Origin: DASQBT01 sp049578545
GTDB taxonomy: Bacteria > Pseudomonadota > Gammaproteobacteria > Burkholderiales > Thiobacillaceae
Direction: 5' to 3'
Assembly (NCBI GenBank): GCA_049578545.1
Contig: JBAUMF010000022.1
Span: 4,086 to 68,085 of the forward strand
Length of the DNA stretch: 64,000 bases
In this document: positions 16,283 to 25,286 of the stretch, piece by piece
How the letters are laid out: each line of letters begins with the position of its first letter
How positions within the stretch are numbered: position 1 is the first letter of the stretch
The notes under the pieces: model-generated
Seen by the model: the letters and a program-made list of their open reading frames with translations, nothing else
What the model was told of the DNA's origin: nothing
Databases searched by the model: none
Position numbers and translations under genes: made by a program

Positions 16283-17790
16283 TGACTGAAACGAAATACG
16301 AACTTCTGGCAGCGGTTGACCTAGGGTCCAACAGCTTTAAGTTGCAGGTGGCGCGGGTAGTGCAAAACCAGCTTTACATGCTGGATGCGCTTAAGGAACC
16401 GGTGCGACTGGCTGCAGGCCTTACCGCAGAAAAGCGGCTGGACGGAGAGTCTCGTCAGCGCGCGCTGGATTGCCTGACCCGCTTTGGCGACCGTCTCAAG
16501 GGGTTCGAAAAAGCGACTGTCAGATGCGTGGGCACCAGTGCCTTGCGCCAGGCCAAGGATGCGCCGAGCTTTCTGGATGATGCCGAGGCGGCCCTCGGGT
16601 TTCCCATCGAAATCATTGCGGGTCGTGAAGAGGCGCGGCTCATTTACATTGGCGTAGCACATAGCCTGCCCGCATCGAAAGATCAGCGCCTGGTGGTCGA
16701 CATCGGTGGCGGCTCGACGGAGTGCATTGTCGGCAGGGGAATGAAGCCGGCCATCATGGAAAGTCTGAACATGGGCTGCGTCAATTTCTCCCAGCGCTAT
16801 TTTCCCGAGGGGCGTATAGAAAAAGCCATGATGAAACAGGCCATTCTGGCTGCGAGAACCGAGGCGCAATCCATTGCTGCGGCTTACCAGGGGCAGTGGT
16901 CGGAAGCAGCTGGCTCGTCAGGCACCGCTCGGGCCCTGGCAGATGTACTGGGCATGAATGGCCTTTCAGATGGGTGCATTACGGTGGGTGGCATGGACAA
17001 CCTCAAGGAATTGATGGTGCGTGCAGGTCATGTCCAGGCATTGAACCTTGCCGGTCTCAAGGCCGACCGCTTGCCCGTAATTGCGGGTGGTTTCGCTATC
17101 ATGGCTGGCGTGTTTGCCGAACTGGGAATAAAGCGCATGACGCCCGCAATCGGCGCATTGCGCGAAGGCATCCTTTATGACCAGTTGGGGCGTTTTCACC
17201 ATGCCGATATGCGCGAATCCACTGTGGCCGAATTTGCCCGGCGCTATCATGTGGATGCAGGGCAGGCGCAGCGGGTCCGCGGTCTGGCGCTCAAGCTGTT
17301 CGATCAGGTCTTGCCGTTGATCGAGAATGATGCTGAAACTGCGCGGCAGTTCTTGGATTGGGCTGCACGCCTTCACGAAATCGGGATTTCGATCGCGCAC
17401 GCCAGTTACCACAAACATGGCGCCTATATCCTGGAGAACGCCGATATGCCCGGATTCTCCAAGAGCGATCAATCTCGTCTCGCACTTCTGGTGCGCGCCC
17501 AGCGTGGCGGTCTGGCCAAGGTGCCGGCCTTGATGCCTGATGCAGTGCAGCCCATTTCTCAGGACGACCTGTTGCTGATCCAAATTCTGCGGCTTGCCGT
17601 GTTATTCCATCGCAGCCGGCAGGACGCCGTGCTTCCAATGATGAACTTGCAGTGTCAAGGCAAGGGCTGCAAGCTGGTATTGCCATCTGACTGGCTGGAA
17701 CAGAACCTGCTGGCCCGAACCGAGCTCGAAGAGGAAGAAAACGACTGGAAGGGCGTGAGACTCGCCTTCCGGTTAAAAAGTGCAGCCTAA
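16282..17790 (+). CDS. ppx: Exopolyphosphatase (Ppx/GppA family)
   Basis: A 502-residue enzyme of the ASKHA fold that removes terminal phosphate from polyphosphate (and may act on pppGpp). AAVDLGSNSF at about 10-19 is the first phosphate loop, GREEARLIYIG and VVDIGGGSTE near 115-150 are the second, and the C-terminal half has the HD-like helical domain (ARLHEIGISIAH, HASYHKHGAYI). ATG 16282 overlaps the preceding stop; the longer frame from 16213 lies wholly inside that gene. ppk1 is 7.5 kb downstream on the other strand, so both arms of polyphosphate turnover are in the window. Confidence 0.93.
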   Translation: MTETKYELLAAVDLGSNSFKLQVARVVQNQLYMLDALKEPVRLAAGLTAEKRLDGESRQRALDCLTRFGDRLKGFEKATVRCVGTSALRQAKDAPSFLDDAEAALGFPIEIIAGREEARLIYIGVAHSLPASKDQRLVVDIGGGSTECIVGRGMKPAIMESLNMGCVNFSQRYFPEGRIEKAMMKQAILAARTEAQSIAAAYQGQWSEAAGSSGTARALADVLGMNGLSDGCITVGGMDNLKELMVRAGHVQALNLAGLKADRLPVIAGGFAIMAGVFAELGIKRMTPAIGALREGILYDQLGRFHHADMRESTVAEFARRYHVDAGQAQRVRGLALKLFDQVLPLIENDAETARQFLDWAARLHEIGISIAHASYHKHGAYILENADMPGFSKSDQSRLALLVRAQRGGLAKVPALMPDAVQPISQDDLLLIQILRLAVLFHRSRQDAVLPMMNLQCQGKGCKLVLPSDWLEQNLLARTELEEEENDWKGVRLAFRLKSAA

Positions 17791-18409
17791 CTCACTTTCC
17801 TAATTCCAGTGGTCAAGCTGCGTTTGGCTGCATATTGAATTGCAACCCGCCACTGATAATCATCCAAAACGCAGTCACTATATTCCTATAACGTTTCACC
17901 CCTTACGATTGTCAGCTGTGTGGTAAGGCGACCTTCGCTTGCAGACCGGTTTCGGCCAGTCGCGCCTGCAACAGCGAAGCCTGGTCTCTGCTCGTGAGCA
18001 GACGGATGCCGAGATGGATTGTGGGGCGGCTGTTCGGCCTTATGTGGAGCGCTACATAACCGGCCATAACGTTCATTCGTGCTGGATCTCAAGCTTGCCA
18101 GGATGAGTTTCTGCTTCTCAAAACTGCGAATGCGAACTCCCGACCCACAAAGGCCAATGGCGGGCTGCCAATTAGGTATCTGACGTGCAGCGAATAGCAG
18201 ACCCTGCCATTTTGGTGAGGGAACCGGGCCTAGCGGCTGGGAGTCTCCAACTGAGTCCAGCTGGCATTGAGCTTCAATCCTCAACGCCAATAGAAGACCA
18301 TCCGAATTTATTTTGGGTTCCTAACTCCAACTATGTCTCGGTATGGTTTGAGTCCGGCAAGGTAAACTTATCCCTGTCTTTGCGGGGAATCCGCAGACAG
18401 GGCTGTCGG
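17791..18409. other. Non-coding stretch of about 620 bases between ppx and the Old Yellow Enzyme gene
   Basis: No convincing gene is seen. A 134-codon minus frame (17886-18290) has no ribosome site and no domain I can recognise. An imperfect hairpin at 18379-18409 (CCCTGTC pairing with GACAGGG, inner TGCGG with CCGCA) lies just after the Old Yellow Enzyme stop on the minus strand, so it may end that transcript, though no T-run follows. This is the left end of the loosely packed accessory block. Confidence 0.4.
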
Positions 18410-19489
18410 CTAGCCGGTCAGCATCGGGTAGTCGGTATATCCCTTCGGTCCCGGCGTATAGAACGTTTCAACGTCGGGCTCATTCACTATGGCACCGGAC
18501 TTCCATCGCGTGACCAGGTCCGGATTGGCAAGGAACGGTCGTGCCATGGCAACCAAGTCGCATGTGGCCGCGACCAGCTCGCTTTCGGCACGTGCGGCGT
18601 CGTAGCCACCGGACAGAATCAATGTGCCCTTGAACACGCTACGGAACGTTGATTTGACTGACTGGGGCACTGGCGGTGCCCCCATCGGCGAGTGGTCCAC
18701 CAGGTGGATGTAAAGCAGTCCAGCGGCATTGAGCTGGTGCGCCAGGTAGGTGTAATCCGCTTCCATCGCTGGATACAGGGGCATGTCGTTGAACACGCCG
18801 AACGGAGAGAGACGTATGCCGACCTTGTCCTTGCCTATGGCCTTACTCACGGCATCAATGACCTCCAGGACAAAGCGCGCACGGGTCTCGATTGGGCCGC
18901 CATATCGATCCGTGCGCTGATTGGAGTTCGGGCGGATGAATTGCTCAAGCAGATAGCCATTCGCCCCGTGCAGTTCAATGCCGTCGAATCCCGCGGCCAT
19001 GGCATTCTTTGCCGCTACGGCAAATTCATCAATTGTGGCCTTGATGTCAGCCTCAGTCATTGCCTCCGGCATCGCATTCGGCTTCATGCCCTCCGCATCG
19101 GTGTACATCTCGCCGGTGGCGGCTATCGCCGAGGGGCCCAATACGCGCGCGCCCGCCGGCAGGTTGAGCGGATGAGCGATGCGCCCGCAGTGCATTAACT
19201 GCATGAACATCTTCGCACCTCCCGGGTGAACCGCTTCAGTGACGCGCTTCCACCCTGCAATCTGCGCCGCGGAGAAAATCCCGGGTATGCGCGCATAGCC
19301 CAGTCCATTGGGGGATGGCGAAGTGCCTTCCGAGATGATCAGTCCTGCCGAAGCGCGCTGTGCGTAATACTGCGCCATGAGTTCGTTGGGAATATTATTG
19401 ATTGCACGATTGCGCGTCATCGGCGCCATGACCAGACGATTCTGCAGCGTGAGAGATCCTAGCCTGGTCTTCGCAAATAGCAGCGACAT
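18410..19489 (-). CDS. nemA: Old Yellow Enzyme, N-ethylmaleimide reductase type
   Basis: A 359-residue FMN-dependent ene-reductase with a TIM-barrel. It reduces activated C=C bonds of maleimides, enones and nitro esters with NAD(P)H. The substrate-binding pair His174 and Asn177 is in ELHGANGYLLEQF, the catalytic Tyr is Tyr196 in RTDRYGG, and the C-terminal phosphate site is LILSGGYD and DLVAMARPFLANPDL. AGGAG lies 8 bases before ATG 19489. It stands alone with no visible TetR regulator (NemR) nearby; the flanks are gene-poor, which fits recent acquisition. Confidence 0.92.
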   Translation of the reverse strand: MSLLFAKTRLGSLTLQNRLVMAPMTRNRAINNIPNELMAQYYAQRASAGLIISEGTSPSPNGLGYARIPGIFSAAQIAGWKRVTEAVHPGGAKMFMQLMHCGRIAHPLNLPAGARVLGPSAIAATGEMYTDAEGMKPNAMPEAMTEADIKATIDEFAVAAKNAMAAGFDGIELHGANGYLLEQFIRPNSNQRTDRYGGPIETRARFVLEVIDAVSKAIGKDKVGIRLSPFGVFNDMPLYPAMEADYTYLAHQLNAAGLLYIHLVDHSPMGAPPVPQSVKSTFRSVFKGTLILSGGYDAARAESELVAATCDLVAMARPFLANPDLVTRWKSGAIVNEPDVETFYTPGPKGYTDYPMLTG

Positions 19490-20009
19490 GATTGCTTCTC
19501 CTGGAAAATTGTTCGGTACTCCAACATGCGCGGAAGATCGTCGAGCCGCACTAAGACCATTGCTCCAGTAGGCGCCTTTCGGCTGGCTGCTAGTGGGCTG
19601 CCTCCCGCAGCGTCGCCGGCTTGCATCAAATCGCTCCGCATACGTTCCCGCGAGTGATTGGTGCAGGTTACCCCCCGATTCTGAAGATCAAGTGCGGCGG
19701 TCTGGGCGCCTTTCAGGCGCACTAGGAGTCAGCGGATGCTCCTGCCGTCTCTGTCGGCATTTCTTTCATGATTCGCGAGCTACCGTTGCCGACCCGGAGA
19801 GGTCCTGGATGTTATCTGGCCGAAGTGAGGGCTATCGGATCATGATTGAAAGTTGGCTCGTCGCCGACGCCGAACGTCCACTCAAACTTTTCCGAACGCA
19901 TACTCCCGACGCGTTGTAACACGCCGACTCACCCTGGCGATCACCTCGATCTCCGGGAAAACTGCACAGGTCGGTGATTCGCTGGGGCTCCAGGCAACGC
20001 CTCACGCGC
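19490..20009. other. Non-coding stretch of about 520 bases
   Basis: It holds the promoter region of the Old Yellow Enzyme gene on the minus strand and the end of the alpha/beta hydrolase gene. Several short frames exist, all without ribosome sites or recognisable domains. I see no repeat or small RNA consensus. Frames covering 19853-20182 are antisense to the hydrolase gene. Confidence 0.35.
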
Positions 20010-20999
20010 TCAACCCTGAATGTGGAAGGTCTGGACCAGGAAGCGGTGCACCCTCTCCACCGCGTCGGCGCGGGCCGCGCCGTTGGGATGCAGTTCCGCG
20101 CCGCGCTGCATGCAGCCTCGCATGTATCGGATCAGGGCGAACCCGGAAACCCCGCTCACGGGCTTGTTGTCCATCCGGATAACCTGACCGGTCGAACAAT
20201 CGACGACCACATCGCAGTTGCGGGCCGTCTCGACCCGACTGACAGATCCGTCGATGCCCCCCTCCACGTCAAAGTCATGATAAACGCCTGGATAGGTCTG
20301 GAAGGTGACTGGGTTGCCTTGCGTCTGAATCCAGTCGGCGAATTCCCGGGTAGGTCCGACCGGCACGAGGTTGTCCGCATCGCCATGCAAGAAGAGCATC
20401 GGTGCGCGGTCGGTGGCTGTGTCACGGTACTGTGGCGAGGCCATTCCGTAAAACACGACATGGGCAGCGAACTTGGGATCGGCGGGCGCCAGCATCGCCA
20501 GCCGTGCACTTTCCAGCGCTGTCTCCATCGCAACCGCACCGCCCCGCGACCAACCCATGATACCGATACGGCCAGAGTCAATGCGCGGATCGGCCGCCAG
20601 CACCTTCAGCGCCGCAAAGGAGTCGGCAAGATCAGCCAGACTCCTCAGCTTGCCTTGGTCACTTGCGCTTTCGCCAATACCGCGCGGCCCGAAACTGTCG
20701 ACGACGAAGGCTGCCATACCCCAGTCGTTCAGGCTCTTGGCCCACTTGCGGATATTGTCACCCTGCGACCCCGTAAGCCCGGCGCTTCCGTGCTTGAGGA
20801 TCATCGCCGGCACAGGCCCTTTTGCGCCGCTCGGCAGATACAGATAGCCGACGACTGTCACCGCTGCGCCCTGACCGTGCGCGTACTCGGTCCAGGTGCT
20901 TGGCGTTCGAGAAGGAATGTCTACCTTCTCTTGCGCCATACCGACCAACGGCACAGCCGAGGCCAAGGCCAACGCCACCATCCTTAACCAATGTCCCAT
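20010..20999 (-). CDS. Exported dienelactone-hydrolase-like alpha/beta hydrolase
   Basis: A 329-residue protein with a signal peptide (MGHWLRMVALALASAVPLVGMA, cleavage near residue 22). The alpha/beta hydrolase fold is read from ILKHGSAG, the elbow GWSRGG with Ser151, the acid in LHGDADNLVP (about 207-209), and His241 in GVYHDF. The dienelactone-hydrolase family normally uses Cys or Ser here; Ser suggests an esterase or peptidase. The substrate is unknown. A Cys-rich insert before the C-terminus (RNCDVVVDCSTG, RGCMQRG) could form disulfides in the periplasm. Confidence 0.78.
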   Translation of the reverse strand: MGHWLRMVALALASAVPLVGMAQEKVDIPSRTPSTWTEYAHGQGAAVTVVGYLYLPSGAKGPVPAMILKHGSAGLTGSQGDNIRKWAKSLNDWGMAAFVVDSFGPRGIGESASDQGKLRSLADLADSFAALKVLAADPRIDSGRIGIMGWSRGGAVAMETALESARLAMLAPADPKFAAHVVFYGMASPQYRDTATDRAPMLFLHGDADNLVPVGPTREFADWIQTQGNPVTFQTYPGVYHDFDVEGGIDGSVSRVETARNCDVVVDCSTGQVIRMDNKPVSGVSGFALIRYMRGCMQRGAELHPNGAARADAVERVHRFLVQTFHIQG

Positions 21000-21565
21000 G
21001 ATTCCCCCCCGTTTCTGGCATGCCGCACATCAGGTTATCAATCCACAAGAGTAGTGAACTGTGCCGACTCACCACGGATCATGCCGCCATCCAATGGGAA
21101 TCACAAGCGTAATGACCGGTTTCTCGACTTCCCGGACCCTAGGATGCCGCGTGATAGCGAACTATCGTATGACCGCTCTCAGCCAAGAGAGTGGGTCCAA
21201 CCGATTTCCACATTGCGCCCATGTGTCATCAATAGGACGATGCCGGCGAATGACTCCTGTGGCCGATGATCGGCCCGTGGTAGTGGTGTGGCCACCGTCA
21301 ACGGTTCAGCCAACACGGCCGTTGATGGTCTGAGCTCACTCGTTCCACTATGGATTCTTAACCGGACATAGCCCGTGAAATTCGATGCCAGCGACCTTTC
21401 CTCCCTCCCCCACCAGCAATGATTGGGGCGCCTATGTGGAGGTACTGCCGCCACGGTCGCACCGGGCGGCGGTTGCCGCCCAGCGTCGCGATGCCGCCAA
21501 GGCCTACACGCAGCTGGCGGCACCCGCGGTCCCCCCGGACCTGGGGCGACGCAGCCGCGACGGCG
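21000..21565. other. Non-coding stretch of about 570 bases
   Basis: It lies between two minus-strand genes, the hydrolase start and the end of the Gln-rich secreted protein. It should contain the hydrolase promoter. Short plus-strand frames (21061-21333 and others) have no ribosome site and no domain. I see nothing else that I can support. Confidence 0.35.
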
Positions 21566-22816
21566 CTATTCAGGCGGCTGCAATGCCGTGCTTTGATCCA
21601 GAAAATGGACGTTGGAGCCGGGCTTCAACGTCGTCGGCACGTCCCACGTGTAGTCGCGGCCGCCGGCACCGCCAATCGAGAACACGTAGTAACGCCCGGG
21701 TGGAATCCCCGCGATCGCGACCTGCCCCTTGTCATTTGCAACGCCCTTTGCGACCGGGTTGGCCATTATGGCCTGCAATCCGCGTTGGCACGTCCGGGCA
21801 TCATGGTTTGCGCAGGCAGTCGCCCAGATGGCGCGGGAACGGGGGCCGGCGAAGCCGGCGGCAGCGAGCGCTTCATCCACACTTCTGGTTTGGAGCATCA
21901 CGGCGGCGCCGCTTGCCGGGGCGAACGGCGCGGATCTGCCGGCGCCCGGCGGTTGCGCGCGGATCAGCAGGTTGAGCGTCGCCAAACCGGCGTCGCCGGA
22001 AGCGGCCGCCTGCGAAGCCACGCTAGTGGTCGGTGCTGGAGTCGGGTGCTTGCTGAGGCTCACGCGCTGGAGGACGCAACCGAGTCGGCGGGCTTTAGCC
22101 TGATCGCCTTGAATGTCGAACTCCAACAGCGCCGCCATCATGGGATCTTTGGGCACCATGACGACGCCGAGCCCGGCAGCGTGATATTCGTCGCGAGCGA
22201 TGACGCGCGTGGCACCGCTATCTTCGATCGCGACGAAGTCCGCCGGGCGAAACTCCACCACTCCGCCATTCGCGAACAGGTTTTTGCACGTCGCGCCATA
22301 CATGCTGTTCGCCATGTTCTGCGCCATGGCGGTGTATTGCGGCCCCAGCAAGCCAGCAAAAGCGTTCACCTGTGTGGTTCCGGTCGTTGCTGCATTGTCG
22401 GTGCCGACCAGGCGCCAGCGGCCAAGCAGCGGGTTCCTGTTCGGTGGCAGCCGTGGCGTAGCGCGCCAACTTGTTGCGGGATCCTCGCTTCCGCTGCCGA
22501 TTGAACCCGTCCATGCCGCAGGGGGTTGTCCTGGCTGTGGCTGCTGGGCCTCCTGCTGCTGATGCTGCTGGTGCTCGTACTCATTCGCAAAAGGGCGCAG
22601 CTGTTGTGGATTCAGGCGCTGCTGCTCGTCCTCATTGAAATCTGCGAGCAGCAAGGGCCCATCCGCTATCTGCCCCTCCGTTGCCGACTGCGCGCAGGCA
22701 CCCTTTGACAGGATAACCATGCCCGTGAGTAGCATCGTGGCTGCAATGAGGGCCGAGCGAGCCGGCTTGGCACGTACTTCAGACGCGTCCACGTACAACG
22801 CCGAGGACACGGCCAT
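21566..22816 (-). CDS. Exported Gln-rich hypothetical protein with C-terminal carboxypeptidase-regulatory-like module
   Basis: From ATG 22816 a 416-residue protein starts with a long N-region and a signal-like segment (ARSALIAATMLLTGMVIL, Ala-x-Ala cleavage near residue 43). Then comes a Gln/Glu/Pro-rich linker (about 55-100), a globular domain with a conserved-looking NSMYGATCKNLFANG and a repeat of Ala-Ser-Gly-rich sequence. The C-terminal 60 residues (KGQVAIAGIPPGRYYVF) look like a carboxypeptidase-regulatory-like beta sandwich. No family could be named. The opposite strand frame 21419-22504 is a shadow. The upstream ATG at 22906 is possible but less likely. Confidence 0.55.
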   Translation of the reverse strand: MAVSSALYVDASEVRAKPARSALIAATMLLTGMVILSKGACAQSATEGQIADGPLLLADFNEDEQQRLNPQQLRPFANEYEHQQHQQQEAQQPQPGQPPAAWTGSIGSGSEDPATSWRATPRLPPNRNPLLGRWRLVGTDNAATTGTTQVNAFAGLLGPQYTAMAQNMANSMYGATCKNLFANGGVVEFRPADFVAIEDSGATRVIARDEYHAAGLGVVMVPKDPMMAALLEFDIQGDQAKARRLGCVLQRVSLSKHPTPAPTTSVASQAAASGDAGLATLNLLIRAQPPGAGRSAPFAPASGAAVMLQTRSVDEALAAAGFAGPRSRAIWATACANHDARTCQRGLQAIMANPVAKGVANDKGQVAIAGIPPGRYYVFSIGGAGGRDYTWDVPTTLKPGSNVHFLDQSTALQPPE

Positions 22817-23250
22817 CTCAAGCGCACTTAAGCGAATAGGGTTCGAGAAGGAAAAATCATGCTCATGGCTTTTTCCCCCGCACGACGCAGAAAAGGCTGC
22901 GCGCAATCAGAGTATAGGCAAATGACAGGTGACTGTAGGGTTCCGGACATTCCTGCCGACGGTCACGACCGGCAGCAAAAGGGTCGCGATCACGCGGTCG
23001 CGGGACAGGAAAGCGGTCGCTCGAGTTGATTCCTTCACCTTAGGGTGATGGTTCCATGACGGCCTTCGCCGCTTCAAGCGGCGAACGACGACTATAGAGG
23101 CCGATCATGAGCTATCAGCTTGTTCACCCTGTAGGTCAGCAGGGAGCTTGAGACCGGCCATTCGGCAGCGCGGTCTTCGGTTCGTCCCTGTTGCTAGTCC
23201 CGGTGGAACCGCGACCTTTGGCCCTGGATCAACCGCAACTGTGCGGGTGA
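22817..23250. other. Non-coding stretch with perfect palindrome
   Basis: About 430 bases upstream of the secreted-protein gene and downstream of the glycosyltransferase gene. A perfect 10+1+10 inverted repeat lies at 23065-23085 (TTCGCCGCTT, C, AAGCGGCGAA). Without a T-run it could be an end-of-transcript hairpin or a binding site. Nothing else is evident. Confidence 0.4.
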
Positions 23251-24288
23251 CTAGGCTACCGAGTCAGCGGTGGCTGATATCAAATCGGGTTGCTCGGCAA
23301 CCTGTAGATGACTGACAAACTGTTCAGTCGCTGTCCGCCATGAAAACCGCTGGGCGTGTGCACGTGCTGTCTTGCGTTCGATCTTCAGTGCAGCCAAACA
23401 GGCTTCACGCAAATTCTCATGCATCACACCCGCTGCAGAATCGCCCAGCACATCAATCGGTCCGGTGACCGGATAGGCCGCGACTGGCAGACCACAGGCC
23501 ATGGCCTCCAGCAGAACCAGCCCGAAGGTGTCAGTCTTGCTGGGAAATACGAATACATTCGCGGATGCATATACTTTTGCCAGTTCCGGCTGATTCAGCA
23601 CCCCCAGGTAGTGCACCTCAGGGTATTTGGCACGCAGGCTGGCCATCGCAGGACCGTCGCCTGCTACCCATTTGGAACCGGGCAAGTCCAGTTCCAGGAA
23701 GGCCTCGACATTTTTCTCCACGGCTACGCGGCCGACATAGAGGAAGATCGGCGGTTCGGAATTGAGTCGATTTGCATCCTGCAATTGGAAAATATCTAGA
23801 TCGACGCCACGTGACCACAGCACCACATTTTCGAAGCCATAGGTTTCAAGGTCGGATTTGACCTTGGGGGTCGGCGCCATCACCGCGCGCGAAGGCGCAT
23901 GAAACCAGCGCAAGAAACGATAGGTCCAGGAAAGGGGTATGCCAAAGCGTGGCTTTACGTACTCCGGGAAGCGGGTGTGGTAAGCCGTGGTGAATGGCAG
24001 GCCATGGCGAATGGCATAGCGCCGTGCCGCGAGTCCGAGCGGCCCTTCGGTGGCGATATGCAGGGCGTGTGGCGCATAGTTGCGAATACGTTTCGCCACG
24101 CCCTTGCCCGGCAAAATGGAAAGACGGATATCCGGGTAGGTCGGGCAGGGCAGGGTGCTAAACTCCAGCGGCGACAGGAGTTCAACCTCGTGCCCCATGG
24201 CTTCCATCTCGCGTTTGGTGTTGGTGAGTGTGCGAACCACCCCGTTGACTTGGGGTTGCCATGCGTCGGTCACGATCATTACTTTCAT
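23251..24288 (-). CDS. GT4-family glycosyltransferase (MgtA/PimB-like mannosyltransferase type)
   Basis: A 345-residue GT-B glycosyltransferase. The N-terminal acceptor half starts MKVMIVTDAWQPQVNGVVRT, typical of GDP-mannose-dependent alpha-mannosyltransferases, and the nucleotide half has VGRVAVEKN, VFVFPSKTDTFGLVLLEAMACGLP with the EX7E-like donor site. It is cytoplasmic or peripheral. The start overlaps the stop of the upstream phosphoesterase by ATGA, so both are made together. The acceptor lipid or glycan cannot be read from the sequence. Confidence 0.88.
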   Translation of the reverse strand: MKVMIVTDAWQPQVNGVVRTLTNTKREMEAMGHEVELLSPLEFSTLPCPTYPDIRLSILPGKGVAKRIRNYAPHALHIATEGPLGLAARRYAIRHGLPFTTAYHTRFPEYVKPRFGIPLSWTYRFLRWFHAPSRAVMAPTPKVKSDLETYGFENVVLWSRGVDLDIFQLQDANRLNSEPPIFLYVGRVAVEKNVEAFLELDLPGSKWVAGDGPAMASLRAKYPEVHYLGVLNQPELAKVYASANVFVFPSKTDTFGLVLLEAMACGLPVAAYPVTGPIDVLGDSAAGVMHENLREACLAALKIERKTARAHAQRFSWRTATEQFVSHLQVAEQPDLISATADSVA

Positions 24289-25235
24289 GCGTTTTCCCTT
24301 ATTCGCTGCTGCTGTTTGTCTGTAATGCCAGCCTTGCTGCGCCCCGTCATTTTTTTTGCCGTGACGTCGAGACAGTGCGTCCAGTAAATGATTTGCAGCT
24401 CGCCGTCGGCGGTTTCGGCAAGTGCCGAGAGGCTTTCTACCCAGTCGCCGTCATTGCAGTACAGGAGGCCATCGATGCTGCGGATTTCGGCTTTGTGAAT
24501 ATGCCCGCAGACCACACCGTCACACTGGCGCCGCTTTGCTTCCTCGGTCATAACCCGTTCGAAGGCTGTTATGAAACTGACTGCGTTCTTGACCTTGTGC
24601 TTGAGGTACTGCGACAAAGACCAGTAGGAATAGCCGCAGTGGAGTCGGGCCCAGTTGAACCAGCGGTTCAGGATCAGGGTAAATGTGTAAAGCGAGTCGC
24701 CCAGGTAAGCCAGCCAGCGCGCATGCTGCATGACGCCATCGAACATGTCGCCATGAGCTACCAGCAGCCGCTTGCCCGAGGCGGTGACATGGATGACGTC
24801 ATCAGACACTTCAATTTCACCAAATGCCAGTCCGATGAATTGCCGCGCCATGGAGTCGTGATTGCCCGGGACATACACGACACGCGTACCCTTGCGCGCC
24901 TTGCGCAGCAGTTTTTGCACCACATCATTGTGGGTTTGCGGCCAGTACCAGCCCTTGCGCAACTGCCAGCCGTCCAGAATATCGCCGACCAGATAAAGTG
25001 TGTCGGACTCGTTATGCTTCAGGAAGTCCAGCAGGTAGTTGGCCTGGCAGCCAGCGGTGCCAAGGTGAATGTCCGATATCCAGAGAGTGCGGTAATGGCG
25101 CGGGTTGTCAGACGTTGGTTGAGGTGATGAAGTGGCCGGGGAATCCCCGGGGTTTCGAACATCTACTGATTGTGAAGCTGATGGGGGCGGAGAAATCTGG
25201 AAGTGGTCTGTTCGGTTATAAGCATGTTCATGCAT
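24285..25235 (-). CDS. LpxH-like metallophosphoesterase
   Basis: A 316-residue calcineurin-like phosphoesterase from ATG 25235. Metal-binding motifs are in order: SDIHLG (~60), GDILDGW, PGNHD, VAHGDMFD and CGHIHK. Residues 1-50 are polar and disordered. It is the larger UDP-2,3-diacylglucosamine pyrophosphatase-like form (LpxH-type, about 300 residues), which often sits next to a GT4 glycosyltransferase as here. Another copy may be the true LpxH. The TTG at 25253 adds only six residues and is the alternative start. Confidence 0.82.
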   Translation of the reverse strand: MHEHAYNRTDHFQISPPPSASQSVDVRNPGDSPATSSPQPTSDNPRHYRTLWISDIHLGTAGCQANYLLDFLKHNESDTLYLVGDILDGWQLRKGWYWPQTHNDVVQKLLRKARKGTRVVYVPGNHDSMARQFIGLAFGEIEVSDDVIHVTASGKRLLVAHGDMFDGVMQHARWLAYLGDSLYTFTLILNRWFNWARLHCGYSYWSLSQYLKHKVKNAVSFITAFERVMTEEAKRRQCDGVVCGHIHKAEIRSIDGLLYCNDGDWVESLSALAETADGELQIIYWTHCLDVTAKKMTGRSKAGITDKQQQRIRENA

Positions 25236-25286
25236 GCGCGTATCAGGCCACAAGAAAATGACATGGATGTGACTGGACTGTGAAGC

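Noticed and set aside
19974..20987. A 337-codon plus-strand frame opposite the exported hydrolase
   Set aside because: The minus frame has a signal peptide and a complete alpha/beta hydrolase active site; the plus frame has no domain.
21419..22504. A 361-codon plus-strand frame opposite the Gln-rich protein
   Set aside because: It has no ribosome site or domain; the minus strand has a signal-like start and a recognisable C-terminal module.
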